A stretch of 11,789 nucleotides of DNA from Bacillota bacterium (lineage in GTDB: Bacteria > Bacillota > Clostridia > Christensenellales > CAG-138): positions 1-11,789 of the forward strand of contig JAEWMV010000080.1 of NCBI GenBank assembly GCA_023393045.1, in the 5' to 3' direction. The notes below the pieces were generated by a model that ran no database searches, was not told the origin of the DNA, and saw only the letters and a list, made by a program, of their open reading frames with translations. The position numbers and the translations under genes were made by a program. Below, one piece after another: positions 1-9,862 of this stretch; position 1 is the first letter of the stretch, and every line of letters begins with the position of its first letter.

Positions 1-651
1 CTCAACGGCGCGGGCAAGACCACGCTCGTCAAGCTCCTGTGCAGGCTCTATCAGCCGGATTCGGGCAAAATCTATGTCAACGGGCGCGATTTGTGGGAGT
101 ACGACCACGCCTCATGGATGAAAACCGTCGCCGCCGTATTTCAGGATTACAAGCTTTTCGCCTTCACCATAGACGAAAACATCATCTGCAAGGACGCGGG
201 CAGCGACCTTGTCGGCACGGGCGAAGCACTCATAAAGGCGGGGCTTGAAGAAAAGATGGCCGCGTTGGAGCAGGGCATCTACTCCATGCTCGGCAAGGAT
301 TACGACGAGAACGGCATAGACATGTCCGGCGGCGAAAAGCAGAAAATCGCCATCGCGCGCGCCCTCTACAAGAACGCAAAACTCGTCATACTCGACGAGC
401 CCACGAGCGCGCTCGACCCCATTGCGGAGGCGGAAATCTACGAGCATTTCAACTCCCTCGTAGGAAACGGCACGGCGCTCTACATCTCGCACCGCATGAG
501 TTCCTCGATTTTCTGCGACCGCATACTCGTCATAGACGGCGGCCGCGTGGCGGCCTTCGCGCCCCACGCTACGCTCATGGAGGACAGGGACGGGCTTTAC
601 CGCAAGCTGTTCATGTCGCAGGCGGAAAACTATGGAATCAATGACAACTGA
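1..651 (+). CDS. ABC exporter ATP-binding domain (5' end outside window)
   Basis: This is the nucleotide-binding domain of an ABC transporter, read in frame from base 1; 216 residues remain. Visible motifs are the end of Walker A (NGAGKTT, residues 2-8), the Q-loop (VFQDYKLF, Gln48), the signature MSGGE (108-112), Walker B LVILDE (128-133) followed by PTSALDP, and the switch histidine in ISHR (His164). All catalytic elements that lie in the window are intact. The C-terminus (a LYRKLFMSQAENYG stretch) resembles exporter-type proteins in which a six-helix membrane domain precedes the ATPase, so the missing 5' part probably encodes the membrane domain. Such proteins work as homodimers or heterodimers and export lipids, peptides or drugs; the substrate cannot be told. 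The gene converges on the minus-strand operon and shares its terminator. The family is certain, the exporter subtype likely. Confidence 0.93.
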   Translation, partial: LNGAGKTTLVKLLCRLYQPDSGKIYVNGRDLWEYDHASWMKTVAAVFQDYKLFAFTIDENIICKDAGSDLVGTGEALIKAGLEEKMAALEQGIYSMLGKDYDENGIDMSGGEKQKIAIARALYKNAKLVILDEPTSALDPIAEAEIYEHFNSLVGNGTALYISHRMSSSIFCDRILVIDGGRVAAFAPHATLMEDRDGLYRKLFMSQAENYGINDN

Positions 652-689
652 GGTTGTCCTTGATCCCAACTAATAGCTAACAGTGAATA

Positions 690-747
690 GTGAATAACGG
701 TCAAAAAAAGCGGCCTTCATTTAAAGCGAGGGCCGCTTCTTATTCAC
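690..747. terminator. Bidirectional intrinsic terminator between convergent genes
   Basis: An inverted repeat AAGCGGCC (708-715) / GGCCGCTT (731-738) is enclosed by a second matching pair GTGAATAA (690-697) / TTATTCAC (740-747). On the minus strand the GC-rich stem is followed by seven T (complement of A703-709), a classical terminator for the operon ending at 755. On the plus strand it is followed by TTCTTATT, a weaker tract that could end the ABC exporter transcript. A short direct repeat of GTGAATA sits at the left foot. Confidence 0.8.
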
Positions 748-1286
748 ATAATTGTCAATTATTTTCCGGTTTCACTCCAAGCGCATCATCAAAGATGATT
801 TTGATGTCGAGGCCGGTCAGCGTCATGTCCGTGTCGACCTGTGCGAAAAGCGTCGTCTCGCCCGGCGGGAGTATGAGGATGTACTGCGCGTCCCGCGTCT
901 GCAGCCTGCCCTGCGCGACAAGCTCTTCGTTTTCATCATAAAAGGCCGCGCCCGCTGCGCATACGATCGTCTGCGGATAATCGTTGACGACGATTGCGTC
1001 CACGAAGGTATCCCCTTCCTGCTCGTACACCTGCACGTTGCGGAAGGAAAGATACTGTTTGAAATGCTCCGCGCCGGAAATGTAATTGCCCAGCGCATCG
1101 TACACGGGCGCGGGCGTCGCGGTAGGCTCTGTCGTCGGTGTGGGCGTGGGCGACGCGGCGGGCGAAAGCGTGGGCTGCGCCGTCGGGGCGGGCAGCGTAC
1201 GCGAAGGGTCGAGTACGGGCCGCGCGCGCATGCAGCCGCAAAGCGCCAGCGCGACGAGCACCGGCGCGATCACGCACGCGATTCGC

Positions 1287-2755
<1,469 letters not shown>

Positions 2756-2756
<1 letters not shown>

Positions 2757-3820
2757 TAGTCTTCTTCCTTATGCTCCTCGTCTTCCTGCCCGTTTTCTTG
2801 CGTATCCTCCGGCTGTGCGCCAGCGTCGTTTTCTTCCGGCGCGCCGTCCTCTTTCACTTCTTCCTCGGGCTCATCCTCCCCGTCCTCCGGCTTTTCTTCC
2901 GCCACGGTTTCAACGGGTTCTGCTGCGGCTTCCAACGGGGAAGGCCAGATGAGCCTGCCGAGCTTCTTTTCGCGCAGCGCGCGCACGATCAGGAACGCGA
3001 GCGCCAGCACGAAGAGTATCGCGCTCAAAAGCTGGGATGCGCGCACGCCGTCCGCAAGGCCCTCCGCGCTGGGCTTTATCAGCCAGAGGCTGTCTCCCCT
3101 GAGGCCTTCTACAAACATGCGCTCAAACGAATAGAGCAGCGCATACCACACGAGCGAATCGCCGTCGTGGCGGAAGCGCTTGCGCGCGAGCATGATGAAG
3201 GCAAATACGAGCAGGCACCACACGGATTCATAGAAGAACGTCGCAAGGTGCAAATGGCCGCCGGTTGCGGTGGTAAAGCAGGCGGTGCAGAGCACATCGT
3301 CAAAATAATGCGCGCCGTCTATCGAGACCGAGAACGGAAAATATTGCAGGATGGGATATTTTGCGAGCATTTGGGCGGTGACGGGCAGGCCGTACGCCTC
3401 CTGATTGAAGAAGTTGCCCCATCTGCCTATCGCCTGCGCGAGCACGAGGCCGGGCACGATGGTGTCCGTCAGCGCGAGGAAGCGCACCTTTTTTACCCGC
3501 GAGAAGATGAACACCGCCAGCAGGCCGCCTATCACCGCGCCGTATATGGCGAGGCCGCCCTCCCAGAGATAGAGTATCCGGATGGGGTCGGCAAGGTACT
3601 GATCGAGTTCAAGCAGCACATAATAGAGCCGCGCGCCGACGACGCCCGCGGGTATGACGGCAAGGCACATGTCGATCACGGTGTCGCGCGGCAGCTTCTT
3701 CCTGCGCTCCTCCACCTGTGCGAGCAAAACAGCTATCACGATGCCTACGGCCATGAGTATGCCGTACCAATAGATCTCCTTGCCCCACAGCGAGAACGCG
3801 ACCCGATCCGGATTCACCAT
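2756..3820 (-). CDS. lgt: Prolipoprotein diacylglyceryl transferase with acidic C-terminal tail
   Basis: This polytopic membrane enzyme transfers diacylglycerol from phosphatidylglycerol to the lipobox cysteine of prolipoproteins (EC 2.5.1.145). The family signature GRWGNFFNQEAYG is intact at residues 132-144 of this 354-residue protein. Also present are GARLYYVLLE near the second helix, WEGGLAIYGAVIGG (tyrosine where E. coli has the loop histidine, as is common in Firmicutes) and EGLRGDSLWL with the conserved Arg. The start is placed at ATG 3820 because GGGAGG at about 3830-3835 lies eight bases before it. An ATG at 3826, two codons upstream, would have only a two-base spacer. After the last helix (about residue 280) comes a highly acidic, low-complexity tail of about 55 residues that normal Lgt enzymes do not need. 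The gene follows PBP2 by 80 bases that contain a promoter, and pncB follows by overlap. Confidence 0.95.
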
Positions 3821-3869
3821 ATGCATAACCTCCCAAAGCTAAGAAAATTGCCCAACTGGAAACGATGCT

Positions 3870-3898
3870 ATTATACTACAATCAAACCGCTGTGAAAA
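3870..3898 (-). promoter_or_regulatory. Likely promoter for lgt-pncB-lipoprotein
   Basis: On the minus strand, in the gap after the PBP2 stop, there is a perfect -10 TATAAT (complement of 3870-3875). Seventeen bases upstream is TTTTCA (complement of 3893-3898), matching four of six -35 positions. Transcription would start at about 3863 and reach the lgt ribosome binding site some 30 bases later. It would allow lgt and pncB to be expressed independently of the mre genes. Confidence 0.55.
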
Positions 3899-3903
3899 GC
3901 CGC

Positions 3904-6591
3904 TTATGGCACGCTGCCGTCGATATCCACCAGCGTTTCCGCGGCGGCGCTGTCCATTTTGCTGAAAAAGTACGTGTAAATTTCCTCCGCGGCCGAAACG
4001 CCCCACGAGCCCGAGTAGCCGTTGGGCACGCAGATGATGACGGCGAGCTGCGCGTCCCCCTCGCGCGGGGTGAAGGAAATGAACCAAGAGGTGTCCTCGA
4101 TGTCGATGGAGGAAAGGCCGATCTGCGCCGTGCCGGTTTTGCCGGCGATGCGATCGACATAGCCCGCGTCAATGAACGTCTGGCTGAATTTGCCCGAAGC
4201 CGTGCCGTGATCTTCCACGGACACGACGCCCTTCATGCCTTCCTTGATGGCGTCCCAGAGATCCTGCCATTGTTCGCTGTCGTCGCCGATGCGATAGGAA
4301 AGCGCGGCGTTGATGTCGCGAAGGAGATTCCCGTCGGAATCAATGATCTTATCCACGATATTGGCGTCGTAAACATAACCCTCGTTGGCGATGGCGGAAG
4401 CGTAGCGCGCGACCGCAATGGGCGTCACGAGCGTAGTGCCCTGGCCGTAGCCGGTACGGATGGTGAGCGTGGGCTTCCATTGGATTTCGTTGAGCAGCGT
4501 CACGATTTCGCTCGTCCAGGGCTGCGCGGCGGTGTATCCCTCGGGGATGCCCAGCTCGTCGCTGATGATGCGGCGGATATCCGGGCCTTTGCCGTCGAGT
4601 CCGTCGCCGTCCTGCAGCTTCATCAGGCGAAGAGCGCAGGCGCTCACGGCCTTTTCGTCGATTTCCATGCCGCGAAGGCTCACGTATTCGCTGAGCCTCT
4701 CGCACAGGCGCCTGTAGATGAGCACCGGCAGGCTCGTCTTCTGGCCGTTGACGGATAGTTCGCCCGCACTGTCGGTCAGTTCGTTGTCAAAAAGCACGTC
4801 CTGCCCGCCGCAGATGCCTGCTGCCTCACCCGTAAGCTCGATGTTTGTTCTCTTTGTGAGGCCAAATCTGCCCGCCCATTCGTTGAGCGTATCGATGCCC
4901 AGACGGTTGGCCACCTCGCAGAAGTAGAAGTTGCATGAAAACGTAACCGCCTGCGTCAGGGTCAGATTCGCGTGCTCCTCGTGATAGGTCTTCCAGCAGC
5001 GCGGCGCGTTAGTTTTTGTGACGGTACCGTCCTCGTTATAAATATAATAATAGCCATTGTCGCCCCTGTCGTTGACGATTTCGTCGATTTCAATCACGTC
5101 TTCGGCGACACCCGCAACACCCGTGACCATTTTGAAGATGGAGCCCGGCGCGTAGCGCGCGCTGATCGCCTTGTTGCGAAGCGGCGCCGTCGTCACGGTG
5201 CTTCCTTCTTCTAAACCGAGGTACGCCACCTGCTCCGTCGTCAGCCCTTGAATAAACCAGTTGGGATCGTAGGTCGGATACGAGGCCATGGCGTATACCT
5301 CGCCCGTCTGCGGATCCATGACGACGATCGCGCCCGTCTGTGCGGTGTCGATCTCCTTGCCCGCGTAGTCTCCCCCCTCATCCTTTTCGATGAGGTCCTT
5401 TTCATCCTGCTCGATCTTTAAAACCAGCCGCTCCAGCGCCTTTTCGGCCACCGCCTGAAATTCCGCGTCAAGGGTGAGCATCACGTCGCTTCCGTCCGTC
5501 GAAGGGGATTGCGAAAGCTCGCGTATGACGCTGCCGTTCTTGTTGATTTCCACCTCGCGCAGGCCCTGGTGCTCCTTCGTCGCGCCGGTGAGGTAGGCTT
5601 CCATGGTGGCTTCAACGCCCGATACGCCGATGAAGTCGTCGTACGAGTAGCCAAGCGCGGTCATGTCGATTAAATGCTCGCCGCTTTCTGAGTATACATA
5701 AGCGTCGTTCTCGTCCCTCAGATAATATTCCTCAAGCTCCTCTTTGGCATAGCCCATGTTGACGAGCGAGGATACGCCCACCGTCCCCGCCGTGCGCTGC
5801 AGATACCCCAGCACATGCGCCGCAAGCGTGCCGCGCGGATAGATGCGCGTGGTGCTTTGCGCGATCTGTACGCCCACGAGTTCCTCGCTTCGCTCCATGA
5901 TTTCCGCCACGACCTCCTCGCCCACGTCATAGGCGATGGTGATGGGCTCGTAGGCGCGGTAGTTGTTGAGGTTGACTTCCTGGCGGATCGATATGATCTT
6001 CTTCGCCTGCTCGAAGGTATATTCCTCGGGGATGTACCAGCTTTTTCTGAGGTAATTGTAGGTGTATTGAGCCGTGGGCCACTTGGAGAGGTCCCATGTC
6101 GAGGGATCCTTCGGATATTGCTTGTAATTATCGTCGTTGATGGTGAAGCCCATGGCCTCGCAGAAGTTCTTGTAGCGCGCCTTTATGGCGGAGTCGGAGG
6201 TCACGCGCCAGTCGTAGGTCAATTCACCGTCGCTGCCCATGACGATATAGGAGGTGTCGATGGTCGTGCCACCCTTGTTTTCAATAATATCGATGACCTT
6301 GATGAGGGATTCGGTATAGACCGCAGAGTCATAGCGCGTGCGGTTGTCCGCATTGCGCAGAAACTGCACGTTGTAGCAGGTTTCGTCGTAGGCGAGCACC
6401 ACGCCGTTGCGGTCGAGTATCCTGCCGCGCTCGCCCTTGACGGCGATTTCCTTTGTGGAACGGTTCTCGGCGCTCTGCGCCCACGCGCTGCCCTCCACGA
6501 TGGTGAGCACGCCCAGCCTGTATACGAGCGCCGCCATGAGGCCGAGTGTGAGCGCCGCCATGATGATGAAGCGAAAAACCGGTTTTTTCAT
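3904..6591 (-). CDS. mrdA: Class B penicillin-binding protein, PBP2/MrdA type, with extra insert
   Basis: This membrane-anchored DD-transpeptidase crosslinks peptidoglycan during cell elongation and is the target of beta-lactams. Of its 895 residues, 7-30 form the signal anchor. The pedestal begins with VKGERGRILDRNG (51-63), and the transpeptidase domain runs from about 370 to 875. Active-site motifs are intact: S484-I-F-K (nucleophile Ser484), S552-C-N and K818-T-G. The usual TGYGQG lies at 713-718. The distance from nucleophile to KTG is 334 residues, against about 215 in E. coli PBP2. Most of the excess is a largely helical, charged segment between the SxN region and TGYGQG (about 590-710). 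The ATG at 6591 overlaps the mreD stop as ATGA and has GGGAGG about six bases upstream. The mreD neighbour supports the elongasome role. mrdA is the closest name, but Firmicutes paralogues differ in number and naming. Confidence 0.93.
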   Translation of the reverse strand: MKKPVFRFIIMAALTLGLMAALVYRLGVLTIVEGSAWAQSAENRSTKEIAVKGERGRILDRNGVVLAYDETCYNVQFLRNADNRTRYDSAVYTESLIKVIDIIENKGGTTIDTSYIVMGSDGELTYDWRVTSDSAIKARYKNFCEAMGFTINDDNYKQYPKDPSTWDLSKWPTAQYTYNYLRKSWYIPEEYTFEQAKKIISIRQEVNLNNYRAYEPITIAYDVGEEVVAEIMERSEELVGVQIAQSTTRIYPRGTLAAHVLGYLQRTAGTVGVSSLVNMGYAKEELEEYYLRDENDAYVYSESGEHLIDMTALGYSYDDFIGVSGVEATMEAYLTGATKEHQGLREVEINKNGSVIRELSQSPSTDGSDVMLTLDAEFQAVAEKALERLVLKIEQDEKDLIEKDEGGDYAGKEIDTAQTGAIVVMDPQTGEVYAMASYPTYDPNWFIQGLTTEQVAYLGLEEGSTVTTAPLRNKAISARYAPGSIFKMVTGVAGVAEDVIEIDEIVNDRGDNGYYYIYNEDGTVTKTNAPRCWKTYHEEHANLTLTQAVTFSCNFYFCEVANRLGIDTLNEWAGRFGLTKRTNIELTGEAAGICGGQDVLFDNELTDSAGELSVNGQKTSLPVLIYRRLCERLSEYVSLRGMEIDEKAVSACALRLMKLQDGDGLDGKGPDIRRIISDELGIPEGYTAAQPWTSEIVTLLNEIQWKPTLTIRTGYGQGTTLVTPIAVARYASAIANEGYVYDANIVDKIIDSDGNLLRDINAALSYRIGDDSEQWQDLWDAIKEGMKGVVSVEDHGTASGKFSQTFIDAGYVDRIAGKTGTAQIGLSSIDIEDTSWFISFTPREGDAQLAVIICVPNGYSGSWGVSAAEEIYTYFFSKMDSAAAETLVDIDGSVP

Positions 6592-7121
6592 GCCGCACCT
6601 CCCGATGCGCTCCTGTCGCGCAGCGCGCGCTTCTCATTGCGCAGCCGGCCCGCCCAGAAGCGCTTCATAATCGCGTGTATGGGCATGCACAGCGCCACCG
6701 TCAGGAGCATGCAGGGCAGTATGTACGCGCCGAGCACGTTGAAATATGAATACTCCGCGCCGGAGAGCTTCGCCGCCAGCGCCATGATATGCTCCTTGAA
6801 GAGCGCGCCCGCGGCCGCCACAAGCGCCGGAATCACGAGGTTGTCCGCATAGTATTTCTGATAGAAAAAGCCGCCCGCGGCGCCGCACACCATATAGCCG
6901 ATGGCGCTTAGCCCCACCATCCTCGCATAGAGGACGTCCGCGATGAGGCCTACGACCGCGCCGAATATCGCGCCCTTTTTGCTGCCCAGGAGAAGGCTCA
7001 TCGCCGCGACCAGCGCGAGCAGCGCATCCGGCCTGGTGCCGCCGAAATTGATTTTTACAAAAAAGACGGAGTCAAGATACATCCCCGCGAGCACCGCCGC
7101 GACAAGACAAAACCTCCTCAT
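6588..7121 (-). CDS. mreD: Rod-shape determining membrane protein MreD
   Basis: This small integral membrane protein (177 residues) belongs to the elongasome and is thought to link MreC, PBP2 and the cytoplasmic MreB filament. It is almost wholly hydrophobic with about five predicted helices. It shows the loosely conserved family features: a TRPDALLALV segment at 29-38, a glycine-rich GAIFGAVVGLIADVLY stretch with a membrane Asp at residue 62, and a basic C-terminal tail. MreD is poorly conserved in general, so its position between mreC and PBP2 is part of the evidence. The start ATG (7121) overlaps the mreC stop by four bases and is preceded by GGGAGG with a seven-base spacer. The stop overlaps the PBP2 start by four bases. 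Confidence 0.92.
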   Translation of the reverse strand: MRRFCLVAAVLAGMYLDSVFFVKINFGGTRPDALLALVAAMSLLLGSKKGAIFGAVVGLIADVLYARMVGLSAIGYMVCGAAGGFFYQKYYADNLVIPALVAAAGALFKEHIMALAAKLSGAEYSYFNVLGAYILPCMLLTVALCMPIHAIMKRFWAGRLRNEKRALRDRSASGGAA

Positions 7122-7996
7122 TGCGCTCCCTCCCCCGCGTCCGCGCCGACGATGACGAGCACCTCTTCCAGATGGCCAAAATCAACCGAGGGCGTGATAA
7201 TGGCGTTGCGGCTGGTGGCGGAATTCTCCGCCGTCTGCCGCTCGACTTCCGAGACCGTGCCCACGAGTATGCCCTTGGGGAAAATGTCGCTCATGCCGCT
7301 GGTGACGATCACGTCGCCCGGGACGAGGTCGTAGCCCGAGGGCAGATAATAGAGTTCAAGCTGATTGTCGCCGCTGACGCTGAAAAGACCGTGCGCGATG
7401 CCCACATCCCTCGTGCGCTCCACCATCACGCTCACCTCGCTCGACGTGTCGATGATGGAGGTGACTTTGCTCCACGTCGCGCCCACGTCCGTCACGCGCC
7501 CGACGAGGCCGGCGGAGCTCATCACGGCCATGTCCTTTTCAATGCCCTTGTTGCGCCCTGCGTTGATGGTAAAAACCTCGAACCATACGCCCTGGCTGTT
7601 ACCGATGACCGTCGCGGTGACGTAATTATAATCGCCTATGGTTTCCACATAATTCAAAAGCGCCTTGAGCCTTTCGTTCTCGGCGCGGAGGCGCTCGTTC
7701 TCCTCCTCCGCCGTTTCAAGCTGCGCCATGCGCACCTTGAGCTGCTCGAGTTCCTTGTCGGCGTCCGTCGTTTTAAACACCCGCTGGAAAAAACCGATGA
7801 TCTCATTGGACGCTTTCGCGGCGAAGGTCTGCACGGGCGAAACGACGCTGCCCACCGCGCTTTCAAGCCATGTGACGGAGCGGTCGGCCGACGACGCAAA
7901 CGCCAAAATGCCCAAGAGCACAATTGCGATGAGCATAATCATAAGAGGTTTATTTTTAAAAATCCTCTTCAATACAAAGCGGCCTTTCGCGCGCAC
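7118..7996 (-). CDS. mreC: Rod-shape determining protein MreC
   Basis: This bitopic membrane protein organises the elongation machinery outside the membrane and activates PBP2. Its 292 residues comprise a short basic cytoplasmic start, a transmembrane helix at about 17-36, a coiled coil at about 78-116 (heptad-like run with LETAEEENERLRAENERLKALL), and the extracellular double beta-barrel (about 120-285) with typical NAGRNKGIEKDMAV and VPGDVIVTSGMSDIFPKGILVG segments. The start codon is uncertain. The longest version begins with GTG at 7996, for which the nearest AGGA is 16 bases away. TTG at 7972, eight codons in, has AAAGG ten bases upstream. Both leave the transmembrane helix intact. mreB lies 90 bases upstream across an internal promoter and mreD overlaps downstream. 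Confidence 0.93.
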   Translation of the reverse strand: MRAKGRFVLKRIFKNKPLMIMLIAIVLLGILAFASSADRSVTWLESAVGSVVSPVQTFAAKASNEIIGFFQRVFKTTDADKELEQLKVRMAQLETAEEENERLRAENERLKALLNYVETIGDYNYVTATVIGNSQGVWFEVFTINAGRNKGIEKDMAVMSSAGLVGRVTDVGATWSKVTSIIDTSSEVSVMVERTRDVGIAHGLFSVSGDNQLELYYLPSGYDLVPGDVIVTSGMSDIFPKGILVGTVSEVERQTAENSATSRNAIITPSVDFGHLEEVLVIVGADAGEGAQ

Positions 7997-8002
7997 GATA
8001 AA

Positions 8003-8049
8003 GCGCCGGATTTCCTGCTTATTATAATAGTAAGCGCAATCCGGCGCAA
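8003..8049 (-). promoter_or_regulatory. Promoter upstream of mreC within an inverted repeat
   Basis: On the minus strand a perfect -10 TATAAT (complement of 8021-8026) is preceded at 17 bases by TTGCGC (complement of 8044-8049), which matches the first three -35 positions. The promoter lies within a perfect 10-bp inverted repeat, GCGCCGGATT at 8003-8012 and AATCCGGCGC at 8038-8047, with a further inner pair GCTTA/TAAGC at 8017-8021 and 8031-8035. One arm overlaps the -35 and the other falls just after the expected start of transcription, so the repeat could be an operator. That role is inference. Confidence 0.45.
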
Positions 8050-8086
8050 GGCGCAGAAGAAAAACGTCACACTATGTTAACTGCGC

Positions 8087-9112
8087 TTACGCGTATTCCT
8101 CGGCGCCGGCGCCCTCGCGGTTGCCAATGATGGAAAGCGCGCCCAGCGCCACGCAGTCGAGCGGTTCCTTTGCGACAAAAACGTTTAAACCCGTTTCATG
8201 TGCAAGCAATTTGTCAAGCCCGGGCATCAGCGCGCCGCCGCCCGTGAGCGTAAGGCCGTTGTCCATTAGGTCGGAAGCGAGCTCCGGCGGCGTTTCGCTC
8301 AAAACGCGCCGCACGGCGTCCGTAAGCTTCCGGATGACCGGCGCGATGGCGTGGCTGATTTCGCCCGCGTTGAGCACGCTTCGCATGGGAAGCCCCGTTT
8401 CAAGGCTCCTGCCGCGCACCTGCATCCTCTCCATGCCGCCAGGAAGCGCCATCGCAAGCGTGAGCTTCACTTCCTCCGCCGTGCGCTCGCCGAGCGAAAG
8501 CTGGTATGTTTTGGCGACGTATTCCGAAATGGCGGAATCGATATGCCGCCCGCCGGTTCGAAGGGAAAGCGAGGACGCGATGCCGCCCAGCGATATCACG
8601 GCGATGTCCGTCGTGCCCCCGCCGATGTCCATCACTATGGAGCCCACGGGCTCAAACACGGGCAGCTGCGCGCCGATGGCGGCGGCCAGAGGTTCGTCGA
8701 TGAGCAGCACGTCGCGCGCGCCGACAGCCTTGGCAGCCTCCTCCAGCGCGCGGCGCTCCACCCCCGTGACGCAAAGCGGCAGGCACATCGCAAGCCGCGC
8801 GCCGAGCGCGCCGTTTTTGCGGCCGAAAGCCATTTCAAGGAAACGCTTGAGCATTTCCGCCGTCATGGCATAGTCGGCGATTACGCCGTCCCGGAGCGGC
8901 CATACGATGTTGACGCCCCCGGGCGTGCGCCCCGCCATGCGCAGCGCTTCGTTTCCGCAGGCGATGACCTCGCGGTTTTCGTCCGCCGTGACGGCCACGG
9001 CGCTGGGTTCCCTCACCGTGATGCCGCGCCCCTTGACGGCGATGAGCGTGTTCACCGTACCGAGGTCAATTGCGACGGAGCGTGAAAACATATAAAAAGG
9101 ATTCAATTGCAT
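8087..9112 (-). CDS. mreB: Actin-like rod-shape determining protein MreB
   Basis: This cytoplasmic actin homologue forms membrane-associated filaments that direct lateral wall synthesis with MreC, MreD and PBP2. From the ATG at 9112 it has 341 residues, close to the family norm. ATPase motifs are all visible: phosphate-1 AIDLGTVNT (14-22), the RPLRDG-like WPLRDGVIADY (71-81), DEPLAAAIGA (139-148), phosphate-2 MDIGGGTTDIAV (161-172) and adenosine-binding LTGGGALMPG (289-298). Three in-frame starts exist. ATG 9112 has GGGGG five bases upstream, ATG 9124 has no ribosome binding site, and ATG 9091 would start at MFSRS, the commonest family start, but also lacks one. Gene order mreB-mreC-mreD-PBP2 confirms the assignment. 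A paralogue such as Mbl cannot be excluded by sequence alone. Confidence 0.94.
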   Translation of the reverse strand: MQLNPFYMFSRSVAIDLGTVNTLIAVKGRGITVREPSAVAVTADENREVIACGNEALRMAGRTPGGVNIVWPLRDGVIADYAMTAEMLKRFLEMAFGRKNGALGARLAMCLPLCVTGVERRALEEAAKAVGARDVLLIDEPLAAAIGAQLPVFEPVGSIVMDIGGGTTDIAVISLGGIASSLSLRTGGRHIDSAISEYVAKTYQLSLGERTAEEVKLTLAMALPGGMERMQVRGRSLETGLPMRSVLNAGEISHAIAPVIRKLTDAVRRVLSETPPELASDLMDNGLTLTGGGALMPGLDKLLAHETGLNVFVAKEPLDCVALGALSIIGNREGAGAEEYA

Positions 9113-9159
9113 AAGCACCCCCATATGGCTTGTATTTGATGGAGAGTCTTTCCTTTTTG

Positions 9160-9187
9160 TTGATTTGTTATACGCTTGTGTTATACT
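9160..9187 (+). promoter_or_regulatory. Likely maf promoter in the divergent mreB-maf gap
   Basis: TTGATT (9160-9165) and TATACT (9182-9187) are separated by 16 bases and lie about 30 bases before the maf start, with the ribosome binding site GGAGGG at 9207-9212. On the minus strand two TATAAC sequences (complements of 9167-9172 and 9180-9185) could be -10 boxes for mreB. No convincing -35 goes with them, so the mreB promoter is not settled. Confidence 0.5.
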
Positions 9188-9216
9188 TATCCGAAAGCGT
9201 TTTTTTGGAGGGCAGC

Positions 9217-9792
9217 ATGCAACTGATACTGGCGTCCGGCTCGGCGCGAAGGCGCGAGCTGATGGAGCTGATGGGATATGACTTCACAGTGATCGCCGCT
9301 AATGCGGACGAGGACATCGCGCTTTGCGAGCCCGGCGAATACGTAAAAAAACTCGCGCTCATGAAAGCGCGGGAGGTATTTTCAAATCATTTGGACGCGT
9401 GCGTGATAGGCTCCGACACCATCGTTTGGCTCAGCGGGGAAATCATCGGCAAGCCGAATGACGAGGCGGACGCCCTTCGCATATTGAAGAAGCTCGCAGG
9501 ACGCACCCACACGGTCTACACCGGCGTCGCCATGCTTGCGGGCGGGAGCGAAAATGTTTTTTACGACCAAACGGACGTGACCTTCAACGACCTTACCGAA
9601 GCGGAGCTTTTGAGCTACATCACCACGGGCGAGCCGCTCGACAAGGCGGGCGCGTACGGCATACAGGGACCGGGCTCCTTCCTCGTCTCTCGCGTGGAGG
9701 GCTGCTACTTCACCGTAATGGGCCTACCTAATCCAAAAGTGTACAGAGCCTTGCGGGACGTAGGCGTTTTCCCGCGCTGGATGCGCAAATAA
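9217..9792 (+). CDS. maf: Maf-family nucleoside triphosphate pyrophosphatase
   Basis: This cytoplasmic house-cleaning enzyme (191 residues) hydrolyses dTTP, UTP and modified pyrimidine nucleotides to monophosphates; in some bacteria it is tied to septum formation. Family motifs are LASGSARRRELM at the N-terminus (Ser7, Arg11-13), the catalytic SDTIV (Asp67), GKP (Lys79) and DKAGAYGIQGPGSFLV (142-157), whose Gln150 fits the dTTPase/UTPase (YhdE-like) subgroup. The start is ATG 9217, preceded by GGAGGG. The frame is open back to 9130, but the extra 29 residues have no family match and would run through the promoter. maf commonly lies beside mreBCD; here it is divergent rather than co-directional. 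Confidence 0.94.
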   Translation: MQLILASGSARRRELMELMGYDFTVIAANADEDIALCEPGEYVKKLALMKAREVFSNHLDACVIGSDTIVWLSGEIIGKPNDEADALRILKKLAGRTHTVYTGVAMLAGGSENVFYDQTDVTFNDLTEAELLSYITTGEPLDKAGAYGIQGPGSFLVSRVEGCYFTVMGLPNPKVYRALRDVGVFPRWMRK

Positions 9793-9833
9793 GGTCTGTT
9801 TTGCGGCGCAAGCGTCTAGTTTTACCGAACGCA

Positions 9834-9862
9834 TTGACTTGTGGTTAAATTGGAAATATCAT
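9834..9862 (+). promoter_or_regulatory. Strong-looking promoter reading into the hairpin region
   Basis: TTGACT (9834-9839) and TATCAT (9857-9862) each match five of six consensus bases and are exactly 17 bases apart. The expected start is at about 9869, immediately before the first hairpin. No plus-strand gene follows within the window, so the likely product is an untranslated RNA, or the match is fortuitous. Confidence 0.5.

Noticed and set aside
112..669. Long open frame antisense to the ABC exporter ATPase
   Set aside because: It mirrors a gene with all ATPase motifs intact. The antisense product has no recognisable domain, and long antisense frames are expected in GC-rich genes.
2771..3895. 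374-codon plus-strand frame opposite lgt
   Set aside because: It is a shadow of the lgt reading frame with composition typical of antisense reads, and lgt itself carries the full family signature.
5815..6852. 345-codon plus-strand frame opposite the PBP2 and mreD region
   Set aside because: It spans two real minus-strand genes and shows no domain of its own; it is a shadow frame.
9130..9216. N-terminal extension of maf with a hydrophobic, signal-like stretch
   Set aside because: It would be translated from within the promoter region. It has no ribosome binding site, whereas ATG 9217 has GGAGGG and starts exactly at the family N-terminus.
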